Below are positions 26,753 through 36,069 of a stretch of 64,000 nucleotides of DNA, piece by piece. Under the pieces are notes generated by a model, which was not told the DNA's origin, searched no databases, and saw nothing but the letters and a program-made list of their open reading frames with translations. Origin of the DNA: Variovorax paradoxus (lineage in GTDB: Bacteria > Pseudomonadota > Gammaproteobacteria > Burkholderiales > Burkholderiaceae_C); NCBI RefSeq assembly GCF_024734665.1, contig NZ_CP102931.1, forward strand, positions 5,144,001 through 5,208,000, written 5' to 3'. The position numbers and the translations under genes were made by a program. Each line of letters begins with the position of its first letter. Position 1 is the first letter of the stretch.

Positions 26753-27559
26753 GTGAACAAATCGATTCAAACTGACATCCTGAGCAAGCCCGCCGAAGAC
26801 CCTGAGCGCTACCGCGCGCCCGCGCTCGACAAGGGCCTGGACATCCTCGAACTGCTGGCCGACCAGCCCGAGGGCCTGACGCGCGGCGAGATCGTGAAAG
26901 CGCTCGACCGCGGCCCGAGCGAGATCTACCGCATGCTCGAACGGCTGGTGGCGCGGCAGTACGTGCTGCGCTCGCTTGCGGGCGACCGCTACAGCCTGAG
27001 CCTGAAGATGTTCGACCTGGCGCACCGCTACCCGCCGAACCACCGGCTGGTCACGCAGGCGCTTCCGGTGATGGACCGCTACGTGAAGGAGGCCGAGCAG
27101 TCGTGCCACCTGGGCGTGTACGACCGGGGCAACGTTCAGATCGTGGCGCAGGTCAACAGCCCGGCCGCGAGCAACATGACAGTGCGGCCCGGCACGCGCG
27201 TGAACCTGCTCGACACCGGTTCGGGCCAGGTGCTGCTGGCCTGCGAATCGGATGAGCGGCGCAAGCAGATGGTGGCCGAGCACGTGGCACTCGACGGCGA
27301 AGTGCAGATTCCGCCCGACGAACTGGAGCACATGCTCGAAGCCGTGCGCGCCACCGGCTACCGGCAGCGCGAGAGCATGCAGTACTTCGGCGTGATCGAT
27401 ATCTCTTGCCCCATCCTCGGCCCGCACGGGCATGCGCTGGCGGTGCTCACCACGCCGTACATCCGCCGTATCGACCGCCATGCCATTCCGTCGCTGGACC
27501 GCGCGCGCGAACTGATGCTGCAGGCTGCGCGCGACCTGTCGCTGCTGGCGAACGCCTAG
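26753..27559 (+). CDS. IclR-family transcriptional regulator
   Basis: A 268-residue IclR regulator. The N-terminal winged helix (about 25-85) carries LDKGLDILELLADQPEGLT and PSEIYRMLERL; the C-terminal GAF-like effector domain has the DTGSGQVLLA segment and the RESMQYFGVIDISCPIL stretch with its Cys. The GTG at 26753 is the start giving this domain layout. It faces the fucose operon across 162 bases and most likely controls it. Arms GTATG and CATAC at 26644-26666 are a weak candidate operator. Confidence 0.9.
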   Translation: MNKSIQTDILSKPAEDPERYRAPALDKGLDILELLADQPEGLTRGEIVKALDRGPSEIYRMLERLVARQYVLRSLAGDRYSLSLKMFDLAHRYPPNHRLVTQALPVMDRYVKEAEQSCHLGVYDRGNVQIVAQVNSPAASNMTVRPGTRVNLLDTGSGQVLLACESDERRKQMVAEHVALDGEVQIPPDELEHMLEAVRATGYRQRESMQYFGVIDISCPILGPHGHALAVLTTPYIRRIDRHAIPSLDRARELMLQAARDLSLLANA

Positions 27560-27993
27560 TTTCCGGGCGGCTTGGGCGCCTTCTTCTTTCGCCCGCCGAT
27601 AGCCCCGGACGCCGCAGCCCCGAGGATGCGGCGAAAGGTAGGGCACTCCATGTGGCTGGGCGCGCGGCACACGGCCGCGTGCCGCAGGCCGTCGCGCATG
27701 GCGCTCAGGCTGCGGATCGTCCTGTCCAGTTCTTCCGCCTTGGCCGTGAGCATCAACCGGTCGATGCGCGGCTGCCCGTTGGGCCCGAACATGCGCGCGA
27801 TCTCGTCCAGAGAGAAGCCAGCGGCGCGCCCCAACGCAATGAGTGCGAGCCGCTCCAGCACGCCGGCATCGAACAGGCGGCGCAGGCCCTGCCGTCCGGT
27901 CGAGGCGATCAGCCCCTTCTCGTCGTAATAGCGCAGCGTCGAGGCGGGCACGCCGGAGCGCTGCGCAACCTCGCCGATATCCAGATGTTTCAT
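27556..27993 (-). CDS. MerR-family transcriptional regulator
   Basis: A 145-residue MerR regulator. The helix-turn-helix (DIGEVAQRSGVPASTLRYYDEKGL, in order, residues 4-27) and the second wing (GLRRLFDAGVLERLALIALG) are typical. The C-terminal part has Cys-x8-Cys (CRAPSHMEC), perhaps a metal or redox sensor, then a basic tail. Its stop codon interlocks with that of the convergent IclR gene (shared CTAG). It is divergent from the methyltransferase gene, whose promoter has MerR-type geometry. Confidence 0.9.
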   Translation of the reverse strand: MKHLDIGEVAQRSGVPASTLRYYDEKGLIASTGRQGLRRLFDAGVLERLALIALGRAAGFSLDEIARMFGPNGQPRIDRLMLTAKAEELDRTIRSLSAMRDGLRHAAVCRAPSHMECPTFRRILGAAASGAIGGRKKKAPKPPGN

Positions 27994-28000
27994 TGCCCTC

Positions 28001-28031
28001 TTGACCTCAAGTCGACTTGAACTTGCATAGT
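28001..28031 (+). promoter_or_regulatory. MerR-type promoter and operator of the methyltransferase gene
   Basis: A -35 box TTGACC (28001-28006) and a -10-like CATAGT (28026-28031) are separated by 19 bases instead of 17. The spacer begins with the perfect 14-base palindrome TCAAGTCGACTTGA (28007-28020). An over-long spacer filled by an inverted repeat is the classical arrangement for MerR activators that twist the DNA. The adjacent divergent MerR gene is the natural partner. Confidence 0.7.
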
Positions 28032-28071
28032 GCGTTTTCCGCCTCACGAAGGCAAGCCAAAGGAAACGACC

Positions 28072-28920
28072 ATGGACGACACCACCCCACAGGCCGGCGA
28101 CGAACAGGCAAGGCTCTGGAACGGCTCGGCCGGACGCGCCTGGGTCGACACGCAGGCAACGCTCGACCGCCTGTTCCAGCCCTTCGAAGACTTGCTCGTC
28201 GAGGCAGCGTCCGCCCGACCGGGAAGCCGCGTGCTCGACGTGGGCTGCGGCACCGGCAGCACCACGCTCGCATTCGCACGGCTGCATGGCGCCGAAGCAG
28301 GCTGCGTCGGCATCGACATCTCGGAGCCGATGATCGCCGTCGCCCGCAGCCGCGCCGAGCGCGAAGGCTCACCGGCGAGCTTCATCTGCGCCAACGCGCA
28401 GACCCACGCCTTCGAGCCCGCGAGCTTCGACAGCATCATGTCGCGCTTCGGCGTGATGTTCTTCGACGACCCCGTGCGAGCCTTTGCCAACCTGCGGCAC
28501 GCCGCAAGAGACAACGCCGAGCTGCGCTTCATCGCCTGGCGCAGCGCGGCAGAAAACCCGTTCATGACCACCGCCGAACGCGCCGCCGCGCCACTGCTGC
28601 CCAACCTCCCCGCCCGCCGACCGGATGCACCGGGCCAGTTCGCCTTTGCGGACCAGCGCCGGGTCCACGCCATCCTCGAAGAGAGCGGCTGGGCCGGCAT
28701 CGACATCCAGCCCATCGACGTGCCCTGCACCATGCTAGAGACAGAACTGCTCGGCTACCTGAGCCGGCTCGGCCCTGTCGGCAATGTGCTTCAGCAGGCG
28801 GACGAGCGCGTGCGCGCGCAAGTCATCGACACGGTGCGTGCTGCCTTCGAGCCTTTTGTGCATGGAGACGAAGTCCGCCTGACCGCGGCCTGCTGGATGG
28901 TCGTTGCGCGCGCACCTTGA
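28072..28920 (+). CDS. class I SAM-dependent methyltransferase
   Basis: A 282-residue methyltransferase. The SAM-binding motif I is VLDVGCGTGSTTL (about residues 53-66), followed by the acidic VGIDISEPMI and, further on, FDSIMSRFGVMFFDDP, as in UbiE/MenG-like small-molecule enzymes. No membrane segments. It begins after AAAGGAAA at the ATG at 28072 and is the likely sole target of the divergent MerR regulator. The methyl acceptor cannot be predicted. Confidence 0.88.
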   Translation: MDDTTPQAGDEQARLWNGSAGRAWVDTQATLDRLFQPFEDLLVEAASARPGSRVLDVGCGTGSTTLAFARLHGAEAGCVGIDISEPMIAVARSRAEREGSPASFICANAQTHAFEPASFDSIMSRFGVMFFDDPVRAFANLRHAARDNAELRFIAWRSAAENPFMTTAERAAAPLLPNLPARRPDAPGQFAFADQRRVHAILEESGWAGIDIQPIDVPCTMLETELLGYLSRLGPVGNVLQQADERVRAQVIDTVRAAFEPFVHGDEVRLTAACWMVVARAP

Positions 28921-28990
28921 AAGCACCGGAGCGCACCACACGCACTCCTGCAAGCCTTGCACACGTATCGCGTCCCTTACACTGCCCTTC

Positions 28991-30877
28991 ATGAGTACGC
29001 AGGGCTCACCTTCATCCGCGCCAGACAACACGATCACGGGCGCAGATGCACCGCCTGGCCCCGGCGACTCCCATGCTCAGCTCGTTCGCGAACGCCTGTT
29101 GCGCCGCATGTTCGTGATGGGCCCGCCCACGGTGCTCACAGCGCTGGCCGCGGCCATCGCGATGGCCGGCGTGTTCTTCTGGATGACGCGCGGCCTCGGC
29201 GCGTTGATATGGGGCTTCGTGATCTGCGCGCTGCTCGGCCTGAGGCTGGTGTTCATGCGCTGGAATGCGCGTCTGTACCCGGAACCCGAGTTCACCTTGC
29301 GCCAGCCCGACGGTGCGTGGCGCTTCATGTTGCCGCTGGGCGCCTACATGTCCATGTGGACGCTGGCGCCCTGGGCGCTGATGCCGCCGGGTACGGAATC
29401 GCCGATGCGCATCCTCATCCTGCTGCTGGGCATGTTCGCCGTGCTGATGGGCTCGGTGCCGGTGATCGCCACATGGCGCGCCATGGTGCCCGTGGTCACC
29501 ATTCCGCTCACGCTGGGAGTGGTGACGCGCTTCGCGTGGATGGGCGGTACGGACGGCTGGTTCACCTGCGTGGTCGGCCTGCTGTTCGGCGGCTCGATGG
29601 CGCGCTACGCACTGTCGCAGCACCAGCTCATCCGGCGCAGCCTGTCCGACCAGATCGACAAGGAACTGCTGAGCGAGCAGCTGCTGCGCCAGTCGTTCGA
29701 GCTGCAGCGGCTCAACCGCGAGCGCAGCCGGTTTTTCGCGTCGGCCAGCCATGATCTGCGCCAACCCGTGCATGCACTGGCACTGTTCTCGCGCTCGCTG
29801 GAGCGCGACCTCGCGGACCACCCGCTCGCCCCCGTGGCCGGCCGCGTCGTGCAGGCGACCGACGCAGTGAGCGGCCTGCTCAACGCGATGCTGGACATCT
29901 CCAAGATCGACGCGGGCACGGTAGTGCCCCAACCCATGGAGATCGCCGTGGACCCGCTGTTCCTGCGGCTGTCGCAACTCTTCGAGCCGCGTGCCCAGCA
30001 GGCGGGGCTTTCGCTGCGGTTCCATACCGGGCCCGAATGGCTGCAGACCGATGCCGACCTGCTGCTGCGCGTGCTGAACAACTTCGTCGACAACGCGCTC
30101 AAGTACACACGGCGCGGCGGCATTCTTGTGAGCGCGCGACCACGCGGCGACCGTTTGCGCCTGGCCGTGTGGGACACGGGCCTGGGCATCGCACCCGAGC
30201 ATCTGCCTCATGTGTTCGACGAGTTCTATCAGGTCGACAACCCGCAACGTGATGTCGCGCGTGGCCTGGGCATCGGGCTGGCCATCGTCAAGCGCCTGGT
30301 CGACCTGCTCGGCGGTGAAGTCGGCGTGCGTTCCCGGCAGGACCATGGCAGCGTGTTCTGGGTCGACCTGCCGCGCCGACGACCGGCGCCGGCAGCCCCG
30401 GCCCTCGCGCCCACGGCGACGCCCGCTCCCGCCGCGATCGACACCACGGAACTACCGCTGGTGCCGCCACGCGTGCTGCTGCTCGACGACGAGCAACCTG
30501 TGGGTGAGGCGGTGCGCATGTGGCTGGCCCCCTACTGCGAGCGCATCGAAATCACCACCCGGCTGTCCGATGCCTGCGCACAGGTGCGGGCAACGCCGGA
30601 AGACTTCGACGCTTTCATCGTCGACTTTCGGCTTGCCGACCCGCAGGACGGCATCCAGGCGACCGCGGAGCTGCGCCAGCTTGCCGGCCGTCGCGTGCCC
30701 ACGATCCTGGTCACGGGCGATACCGACCCCGAGCGTGTGCGCGCCGCTTACGCCAGCGACCTGGTCGTGATGTTCAAGCCGGTTCAGCCGGAGGTGCTGC
30801 TGCGCACCCTGCACCAGATCATCCGCAGTGAGGAAAGAGAGCCAGCCCTCAGTCTGCGTAGACGCCAGCCGCCTTGA
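28991..30877 (+). CDS. membrane-bound hybrid sensor histidine kinase
   Basis: A 628-residue protein. About six hydrophobic segments fill residues 45-205, then a coiled coil, then the HisKA helix with His254 (SASHDLRQPVHAL), a HATPase domain with NNFVDNALKYT, DTGLGIA and RGLGIGLAIV, and a C-terminal receiver domain (about 500-620) with Asp in IVDFRLAD and Lys in MFKPVQ. It resembles the RpfC/NahK-like kinases with a C-terminal receiver. The ATG at 28991 is taken. The last 29 bases overlap the convergent Bug gene. Signal and partner are unknown. Confidence 0.9.
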   Translation: MSTQGSPSSAPDNTITGADAPPGPGDSHAQLVRERLLRRMFVMGPPTVLTALAAAIAMAGVFFWMTRGLGALIWGFVICALLGLRLVFMRWNARLYPEPEFTLRQPDGAWRFMLPLGAYMSMWTLAPWALMPPGTESPMRILILLLGMFAVLMGSVPVIATWRAMVPVVTIPLTLGVVTRFAWMGGTDGWFTCVVGLLFGGSMARYALSQHQLIRRSLSDQIDKELLSEQLLRQSFELQRLNRERSRFFASASHDLRQPVHALALFSRSLERDLADHPLAPVAGRVVQATDAVSGLLNAMLDISKIDAGTVVPQPMEIAVDPLFLRLSQLFEPRAQQAGLSLRFHTGPEWLQTDADLLLRVLNNFVDNALKYTRRGGILVSARPRGDRLRLAVWDTGLGIAPEHLPHVFDEFYQVDNPQRDVARGLGIGLAIVKRLVDLLGGEVGVRSRQDHGSVFWVDLPRRRPAPAAPALAPTATPAPAAIDTTELPLVPPRVLLLDDEQPVGEAVRMWLAPYCERIEITTRLSDACAQVRATPEDFDAFIVDFRLADPQDGIQATAELRQLAGRRVPTILVTGDTDPERVRAAYASDLVVMFKPVQPEVLLRTLHQIIRSEEREPALSLRRRQPP

Positions 30878-31826
30878 TCACAGGCGTCCACTTGGCAATC
30901 TCATCGATCACGAACTTCTTGTGACCCGCCGGCTCGATGCGGCCATCGGTAGCCACCACAGCGCCCAGCAGCTCTTCGCGGTGGATGAAGTCCGGATCCT
31001 TCAGCGCAACCTTCAGAGCGTCGTTGAGCTTCTTCAGCACCGGCGCAGGCGTGCCCTTCGGCGCATAAAGGCCGTGCCAGATCGTGACCTGGAAGTTCTT
31101 CAGCCCGGCTTCGTCGAGCGTCGGCAAGTCCTTCAGCATCGGCAGCGCGAGCCGCTTCGATGTGGTGACTGCGAAGGCCTTCACCTTGCCGGCCTGGATC
31201 TGCGGCGTGGTGTTGGTGGTCTGGTCGCACAGCAAGTCGATCTGGCCGCCGATCAGATCGGTGATGGCGGGGGCGGTGCCCTTGTAGGGCACGGGCGTCA
31301 TCTCGGTCTTGGTGGCGCTCTGATACAGCAAGCCGCACAGGTGCGAGGCCGAGCCCACGCCCGCGTTGCCGATGTTGATCTTGCCCTTGTTGGCGGCGAT
31401 CCAGGTGCTCAGCTCCTTGTAGTTGTTCGCTGGAATGCCGGGCTTGGAGATGAGCGTCATCGGCACGTCGTTGACGATGCCCAGGTATTCGAAGTCGGTC
31501 TCGACCTTGAACGGCACGTTGCGCACCAGGCTCGGCACGGTCGCCATCGCGATGTGGTTGAGCAGCAGCGTGTAGCCGTCGGGTGCGGCGCGCGCCACCT
31601 TGGCCGCGCCGATGGAGCTGCCGGCGCCGGGCACGTTGTCGATGATGACGGTGTTGCCGCCGAGCGGCTTGCGCAGCGCCTCGGCCAGGTCGCGCGCCAC
31701 GCGGTCGGTCGGGCCGCCGGCCGCGAAGGGCACGACGATTGTGACGGGCTTGCTGCCCGGAAAGTCCTGCGCGTGGGCAGCGACAGCGGCAGCGGCGATC
31801 GCCGTGAGGGCGAACAGTTTCTTCAT
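30849..31826 (-). CDS. Bug-family (TctC-like) periplasmic binding protein
   Basis: A 325-residue extracytoplasmic solute receptor with a signal peptide ending AAHAQD near residue 20. Bug motifs are present: KPVTIVVPFAAGGPTDRVAR, then VIIDNVPGAGSSIGAAKVARA, VPYKGTAPAITDLIGGQ and LPTLDEAGL. Such receptors bind carboxylates or aromatic acids; many act without a linked permease. It is downstream of the two secreted hydrolase genes on the same strand, suggesting it picks up their products. Confidence 0.9.
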   Translation of the reverse strand: MKKLFALTAIAAAAVAAHAQDFPGSKPVTIVVPFAAGGPTDRVARDLAEALRKPLGGNTVIIDNVPGAGSSIGAAKVARAAPDGYTLLLNHIAMATVPSLVRNVPFKVETDFEYLGIVNDVPMTLISKPGIPANNYKELSTWIAANKGKINIGNAGVGSASHLCGLLYQSATKTEMTPVPYKGTAPAITDLIGGQIDLLCDQTTNTTPQIQAGKVKAFAVTTSKRLALPMLKDLPTLDEAGLKNFQVTIWHGLYAPKGTPAPVLKKLNDALKVALKDPDFIHREELLGAVVATDGRIEPAGHKKFVIDEIAKWTPVIKAAGVYAD

Positions 31827-31869
31827 GGAGTCTCCGAGACGTTGGAAAAAAGAGGATGAAAAAAGTAGA

Positions 31870-33219
31870 TCAGGGCGCGCGTGACGGCACGCGGCTTTCG
31901 AGCGCGGGCGGCTGCCACGTGGGCTGGATGTGGCAGCCGTTCTTGCCGTCGGCATCGTAGCGTGGCATCAGCGACTTGCAGCGCTGCGCGAGGCTTTCGG
32001 GCGTGGGCTTCTCGACCTTGTCGATCCAGTCGAGCAGCGCGGCAAAGAGCGCGGGGTATTCCGAATCGCTGAGGTAGCTGTGCTCGCGTTCGTTGCTGAA
32101 GCTCTGCACCAGCAGGTCGCCGGTGCCGGCCGCGTCGCGGATGCGGCGGTAGGAGTTCTCCAGCTCGACGAAAGCGGTTGGATCGTCGATGGCATGCAGG
32201 CCCACGGTGGGTAGCGCGGTGCGGCCAGTGGGCTGGCTGTCGGCCGCCAGCGCGCCCTTGGCCTGCGGGTCGGCCGCGTAGCGCGCCACGCCGGCATTGA
32301 GCGCCGCATCATCAGCCGAGCCGCTGTAGACCACGCCGATGTTGCCGAAGGGGTTGCGGCCGTTCAGGCGTTTCTGCACCAGGTCCTGGAACAGCCAGGT
32401 CGCCCATGTGAGGTGACCCACCAACGAGCGCTCCTGGATCTTCACGACCGAGAGAATGGTCTTCAGCTTCGCCGCCTGCTCGGGCGTGCGCTGCGCGGCG
32501 GGCAAGCCGACGCCGGTGCATTCCTTCACGCGTTCTGCGAGGTCGGCGCGCGTGAGCTTCGAGTCCATCGGCAGGCCCATCCACAGCGGGTACTGCGGCT
32601 CGTCGGGGCGCGGGTGGTTGCGGCAGACGTACTGGTACACCACGCGCAGGTCGAGCCGGAAGTCGTAGGCGCTGTTGCCGCCGCCGAGCACGCCGCTGGT
32701 CAGCAGCAGGCCGTCGTACGGGCTCTTCGCGCTGCCCGCCGGCGCATACAACTCGGCCGCCTTCGCCGCCACGCCCGCGCCGTAGCTCTGCCCGTGCAGC
32801 AGCGTGCGGCGCGGTTGCCCGAAGTGGCTCACGAAGATCTGGCGCAGCCGCTCGGTGTCTTCGGCCGACATGGTCACGCCGTAGCCGCCGCGCCGGTAGG
32901 TGGAACCGGCCCAGGCGTAGCCGGCCTTCACGGTGACGGCCCAGCGCTTGAGGTCTTCCGCGCTGCGCTCGAGCTTGGGCGGTCCGGTCTCGGGGCCGCC
33001 ATGGGCATGCATGACGAGGACGCCGCGGTTCCAGTCCTTCGGGATCGCTATCCAGTAGAGGGCGCCCGTGCCGTCCTCACCTGTGTAGCAGCGCGCGGCC
33101 TCGGGCACCGGCGCGGGGCAGGTGGTGGCCTTGGGTGTGGTCGCCGCCGCATGCGCGGACAGCATCGGCGCAGCGCCGATCAGTGCGAATGCCGCGAGGC
33201 TGGACAGTCGTTTTTTCAA
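31870..33219 (-). CDS. secreted alpha/beta hydrolase
   Basis: A 449-residue exported protein with a signal peptide (KKRLSSLAAFALIGAAPML, then AHAA). The nucleophile elbow reads LLHGQSYGAG, and the HAHGGPE segment is a probable oxyanion loop. There is a conserved-looking acid/His region near FSNEREHSYLS. The start is a TTG at 33219, preceded by GGAG, and it overlaps the stop of the tannase-family gene by two bases, so the two are co-translated. Substrate unknown; an ester is likely. Confidence 0.78.
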   Translation of the reverse strand: MKKRLSSLAAFALIGAAPMLSAHAAATTPKATTCPAPVPEAARCYTGEDGTGALYWIAIPKDWNRGVLVMHAHGGPETGPPKLERSAEDLKRWAVTVKAGYAWAGSTYRRGGYGVTMSAEDTERLRQIFVSHFGQPRRTLLHGQSYGAGVAAKAAELYAPAGSAKSPYDGLLLTSGVLGGGNSAYDFRLDLRVVYQYVCRNHPRPDEPQYPLWMGLPMDSKLTRADLAERVKECTGVGLPAAQRTPEQAAKLKTILSVVKIQERSLVGHLTWATWLFQDLVQKRLNGRNPFGNIGVVYSGSADDAALNAGVARYAADPQAKGALAADSQPTGRTALPTVGLHAIDDPTAFVELENSYRRIRDAAGTGDLLVQSFSNEREHSYLSDSEYPALFAALLDWIDKVEKPTPESLAQRCKSLMPRYDADGKNGCHIQPTWQPPALESRVPSRAP

Positions 33220-35951
33220 TGGCGTACTCCGAATTCGAGCGCCGCGTTCGCTCCCGGGTCGGAAACGAAGGCGAGAACGCCGCTGTTGAAGATGAAATTG
33301 CCTGGTCGGCCCGCATCGGCCTGCACCGCACCCAGCACGGGCGCGTCGTAGCTCAGCACCGCGGCCGCACCCGCCAGATTGAAACCGTTGCCGGCCACCG
33401 TGGCATCGTGGTTCTCGCCCTTGACACTGACCAGCGCATAGCTCCCGTCGGCCGTGCCCGGCGTCAGGCTCTGCTGCAGGCCGAACACACGCAGCCCCGC
33501 GTTCGCGGCCGACTCGCGCACCAGGTGCACCGGCACGGCCACGCCGTTGACCAGGCCGATCACCATGGAGCCGGTGAGCGTGCCGCCGGTGGTCACGGCG
33601 CTGCCCGTGGGCGAGGTGGTGAACAGGTCGAACGAGGCGCGCGTGGTGTTGTAGGCAACGTAGCCCTTCTCGGTCTGCGTGCAGTTGGCGTCGTAGATCA
33701 TGAAGCCGCCCGACACCGGGTCGCGGCAGTACTGGAAGGTGCCCGCATTGCGCAGGCGCACCGCCAGCGACTGCGCGCTGGTGCCGCCCGTGCCCTGCTG
33801 CACGCCCACCGCGTTGAAGATGTTCGCCACCGACTTGAAGTCGCCCGACACCGGCGCCGCCGCGAAGGTGTTCTGGAACGCCACCAGGGGCGCGAAGCCG
33901 CCGCCGCTGGGCGCGTTCACGCCGCCCGACACCACGCCGCCGGGCCCAAAGCTGAACACCGCGCCGCTCTCGGCGCTCGAATAGCTGCAGTTGCCCTCGG
34001 CAATGAGCGAGCCGGTGCGCTGCGTGCCCACGGTGCGCTGCAGGCTGGCGTCGATGGTTATGGCGTAGGTCATGGCGGCGGGGTCGATCTGCACGCGCAG
34101 CTCTTCGCCGAAGCTGTTGCCGCCCTTGTAGCTGGTGACGGAGGCGGGCAGGTTCGGGCAGGCCAGCGGGTCGCCGACCTCGGTCACGCAGCTGTAGTTG
34201 ACGGCCGCGTCGAGGCTGCCGCTGCCGCGGTACTTGGGCCATGCCGGGAACTGGCACAGCGGGCGCGTGCGGCCGTAGGTGCCGGCCACCGCGTCGGCCG
34301 CGATGCCGGTGGCGGGCGCAAGGCCGCCCTCCACCCAGCCTTCGAGCGCGGCGAGCGAGTCCCAGTTGGGAATGAAGCTGCCGGTGCCGTGGCCCATGCC
34401 GGGCACGGTGTAGAAGCGCATGCCCTGGTCGACCGCCGCCTGGCCCAGCGTGGCGACGACCTGCTTGTAGTAGTCGATGGTCGAGTTGTTGCTGATCACC
34501 TCGTCGGCCAGCCCGTGCAGCATGATGAGCCGGCCGCCATGGCCGAAGAACGGCGCCAGGTTGGGATTGGTCGCGTCCGTGAGGCTCGATACCTCGGTCA
34601 CGCGTGCGGCGTAGGCGCCCGGGTCGAGCGGATCGAAGGTGAGCGAATCGAAGGTATCGATGCGCGTCACGAAGTACTTCACCCACTGGTCGCCGGTGAC
34701 GTACATGTTGGCGTCCAGCGAGGTGGCCGGGTTGCCCGGCACGGCGCGCGTGCCGAGGTCGCGCGTGGTGTACGGGCCGGCCACCAGCGTGCCTTCGAGG
34801 ATGTTGTAGCCGCCCGCTCGCCTCACTCCATTGACCAGCGAGTAGGTCGTGAAGTCCAGCGGGTTTTCAATGGCGCGCACGGTGTCGAGCTGCGCGTCCG
34901 ACAGGCAGGTGTTGCCCGTGTCCGTACCGCCGGGGCAGCGCAGCGAGGCCAGGATCTGCGTGTTCAGCAGGCGGCAGCTCTCCACGTTGCTGATGAGGTT
35001 GTCGGCTGCGCCGTCGAGCTTGTCGCAGGCGTTCATCACGGTCTTCTGCACCAGCAGCGTCTTGGTCACGTTCATCCAGCCCGCGCCGCCGTTGCGGTAC
35101 AGGGCGCGGCCCACGGCCACGTTCGACAGGCGCGTGCCGGTGTAGTTGAGCGCGGGTTCGTTGGCGATCACGCCGTCGTAGTCGAGCGGCCAGCGCTGGA
35201 TGTAGCTCAGCGCGTCGCGCCCGCCGGTCGAGGTGCCGAGAAAGTAGGCGTGCTTGGGCGCCATGCCGTAGCGCGCGAGCACCAGCGCCTGCGCCACGTC
35301 GCGCGTCTTCTTGAGCGAGAGGCCGCCGTAGTTGGCCAGCTGCTCGTCGTTGGCCGCGAACTTGCCGTCGGTGATGCTGCCCGACTGGTGGCCCGAGTCG
35401 TCGCCGTAGGTGGCGTAGCCCAGCGCCAGCGGCGCGGGCTTGTCGGCGGGGCCGAAGCGGATGACCTCGGTGCCGTCGATGAGCACGCCGTCGAAGCCGC
35501 CGCCGCCGAAGTGAATGGTCTTCTGGTTCCACTTCTCGGGCAGGTTCACCGCGAAGTTGATGACCTGCGAAGCGGGGTCCACCGGCTGGATGGTGCCGCG
35601 CACGCGGCAGTAGTCGCCGAGCGTGTTGCCCACGTCGCCGGCGGCCACGGGCGTGGCGCTGGTGACGGTGGCGCCTTGCGTGGGCAGGCTGATGAGCGAG
35701 GCGGGCAGGCTCTTGCCCGACAGGTCGGCACAGGAGACGACCGGCTGCACGGGCGGGGGCGGCGGGTTGTCGGGAGGGTTGTCGGCGGGCGGGTTATTGC
35801 CGTCGCTGGCGGGCGGGGTTGTGGGCAGGATCGGGAGGAAGCCGGCACCGCCGCCTCCCCCACCGCCGCCACCACAGGCGGCAAGGATCAGCGAAATACC
35901 GATCGTGCAAAGGACGGCACGAAACATCGAGGCGGGGCGCGTTGTGCGCAT
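33216..35951 (-). CDS. tannase/feruloyl-esterase-family lipoprotein with extra C-terminal domain
   Basis: A 911-residue lipoprotein: signal with lipobox LAAC (Cys26), a poly-Gly then poly-Pro linker (27-70), and a tannase-family domain (about 70-545). The triad is Ser241 (GTSTGGRDA), Asp483 (HGLADEV) and His521 (PGMGHG). The family's disulfide partners next to Ser and His are Cys in the known CS-D-HC motif; here they are Thr240 and Gly522. Residues about 550-911 are an unrecognised beta-rich domain that most family members lack. It probably works on the cell surface or in the periplasm, cleaving aromatic esters. Confidence 0.85.
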   Translation of the reverse strand: MRTTRPASMFRAVLCTIGISLILAACGGGGGGGGGAGFLPILPTTPPASDGNNPPADNPPDNPPPPPVQPVVSCADLSGKSLPASLISLPTQGATVTSATPVAAGDVGNTLGDYCRVRGTIQPVDPASQVINFAVNLPEKWNQKTIHFGGGGFDGVLIDGTEVIRFGPADKPAPLALGYATYGDDSGHQSGSITDGKFAANDEQLANYGGLSLKKTRDVAQALVLARYGMAPKHAYFLGTSTGGRDALSYIQRWPLDYDGVIANEPALNYTGTRLSNVAVGRALYRNGGAGWMNVTKTLLVQKTVMNACDKLDGAADNLISNVESCRLLNTQILASLRCPGGTDTGNTCLSDAQLDTVRAIENPLDFTTYSLVNGVRRAGGYNILEGTLVAGPYTTRDLGTRAVPGNPATSLDANMYVTGDQWVKYFVTRIDTFDSLTFDPLDPGAYAARVTEVSSLTDATNPNLAPFFGHGGRLIMLHGLADEVISNNSTIDYYKQVVATLGQAAVDQGMRFYTVPGMGHGTGSFIPNWDSLAALEGWVEGGLAPATGIAADAVAGTYGRTRPLCQFPAWPKYRGSGSLDAAVNYSCVTEVGDPLACPNLPASVTSYKGGNSFGEELRVQIDPAAMTYAITIDASLQRTVGTQRTGSLIAEGNCSYSSAESGAVFSFGPGGVVSGGVNAPSGGGFAPLVAFQNTFAAAPVSGDFKSVANIFNAVGVQQGTGGTSAQSLAVRLRNAGTFQYCRDPVSGGFMIYDANCTQTEKGYVAYNTTRASFDLFTTSPTGSAVTTGGTLTGSMVIGLVNGVAVPVHLVRESAANAGLRVFGLQQSLTPGTADGSYALVSVKGENHDATVAGNGFNLAGAAAVLSYDAPVLGAVQADAGRPGNFIFNSGVLAFVSDPGANAALEFGVRH

Positions 35952-36069
35952 GGATTTGTCTCCGGCATGCGGCCTCGGTGGGCCGCTTTTTGAATAGGCG
36001 GCCGGACGATAGATTCAGGGTGACTTAGGGTCAAATAAAATAACAAGGCACTCTTCATACAAAAAAAAT

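Noticed and set aside
33135..35993. 952-codon open frame on the plus strand opposite the tannase-family gene
   Set aside because: Composition (His, Arg, Val repeats) is that of a shadow frame; the minus strand has signal peptide, triad and linker.
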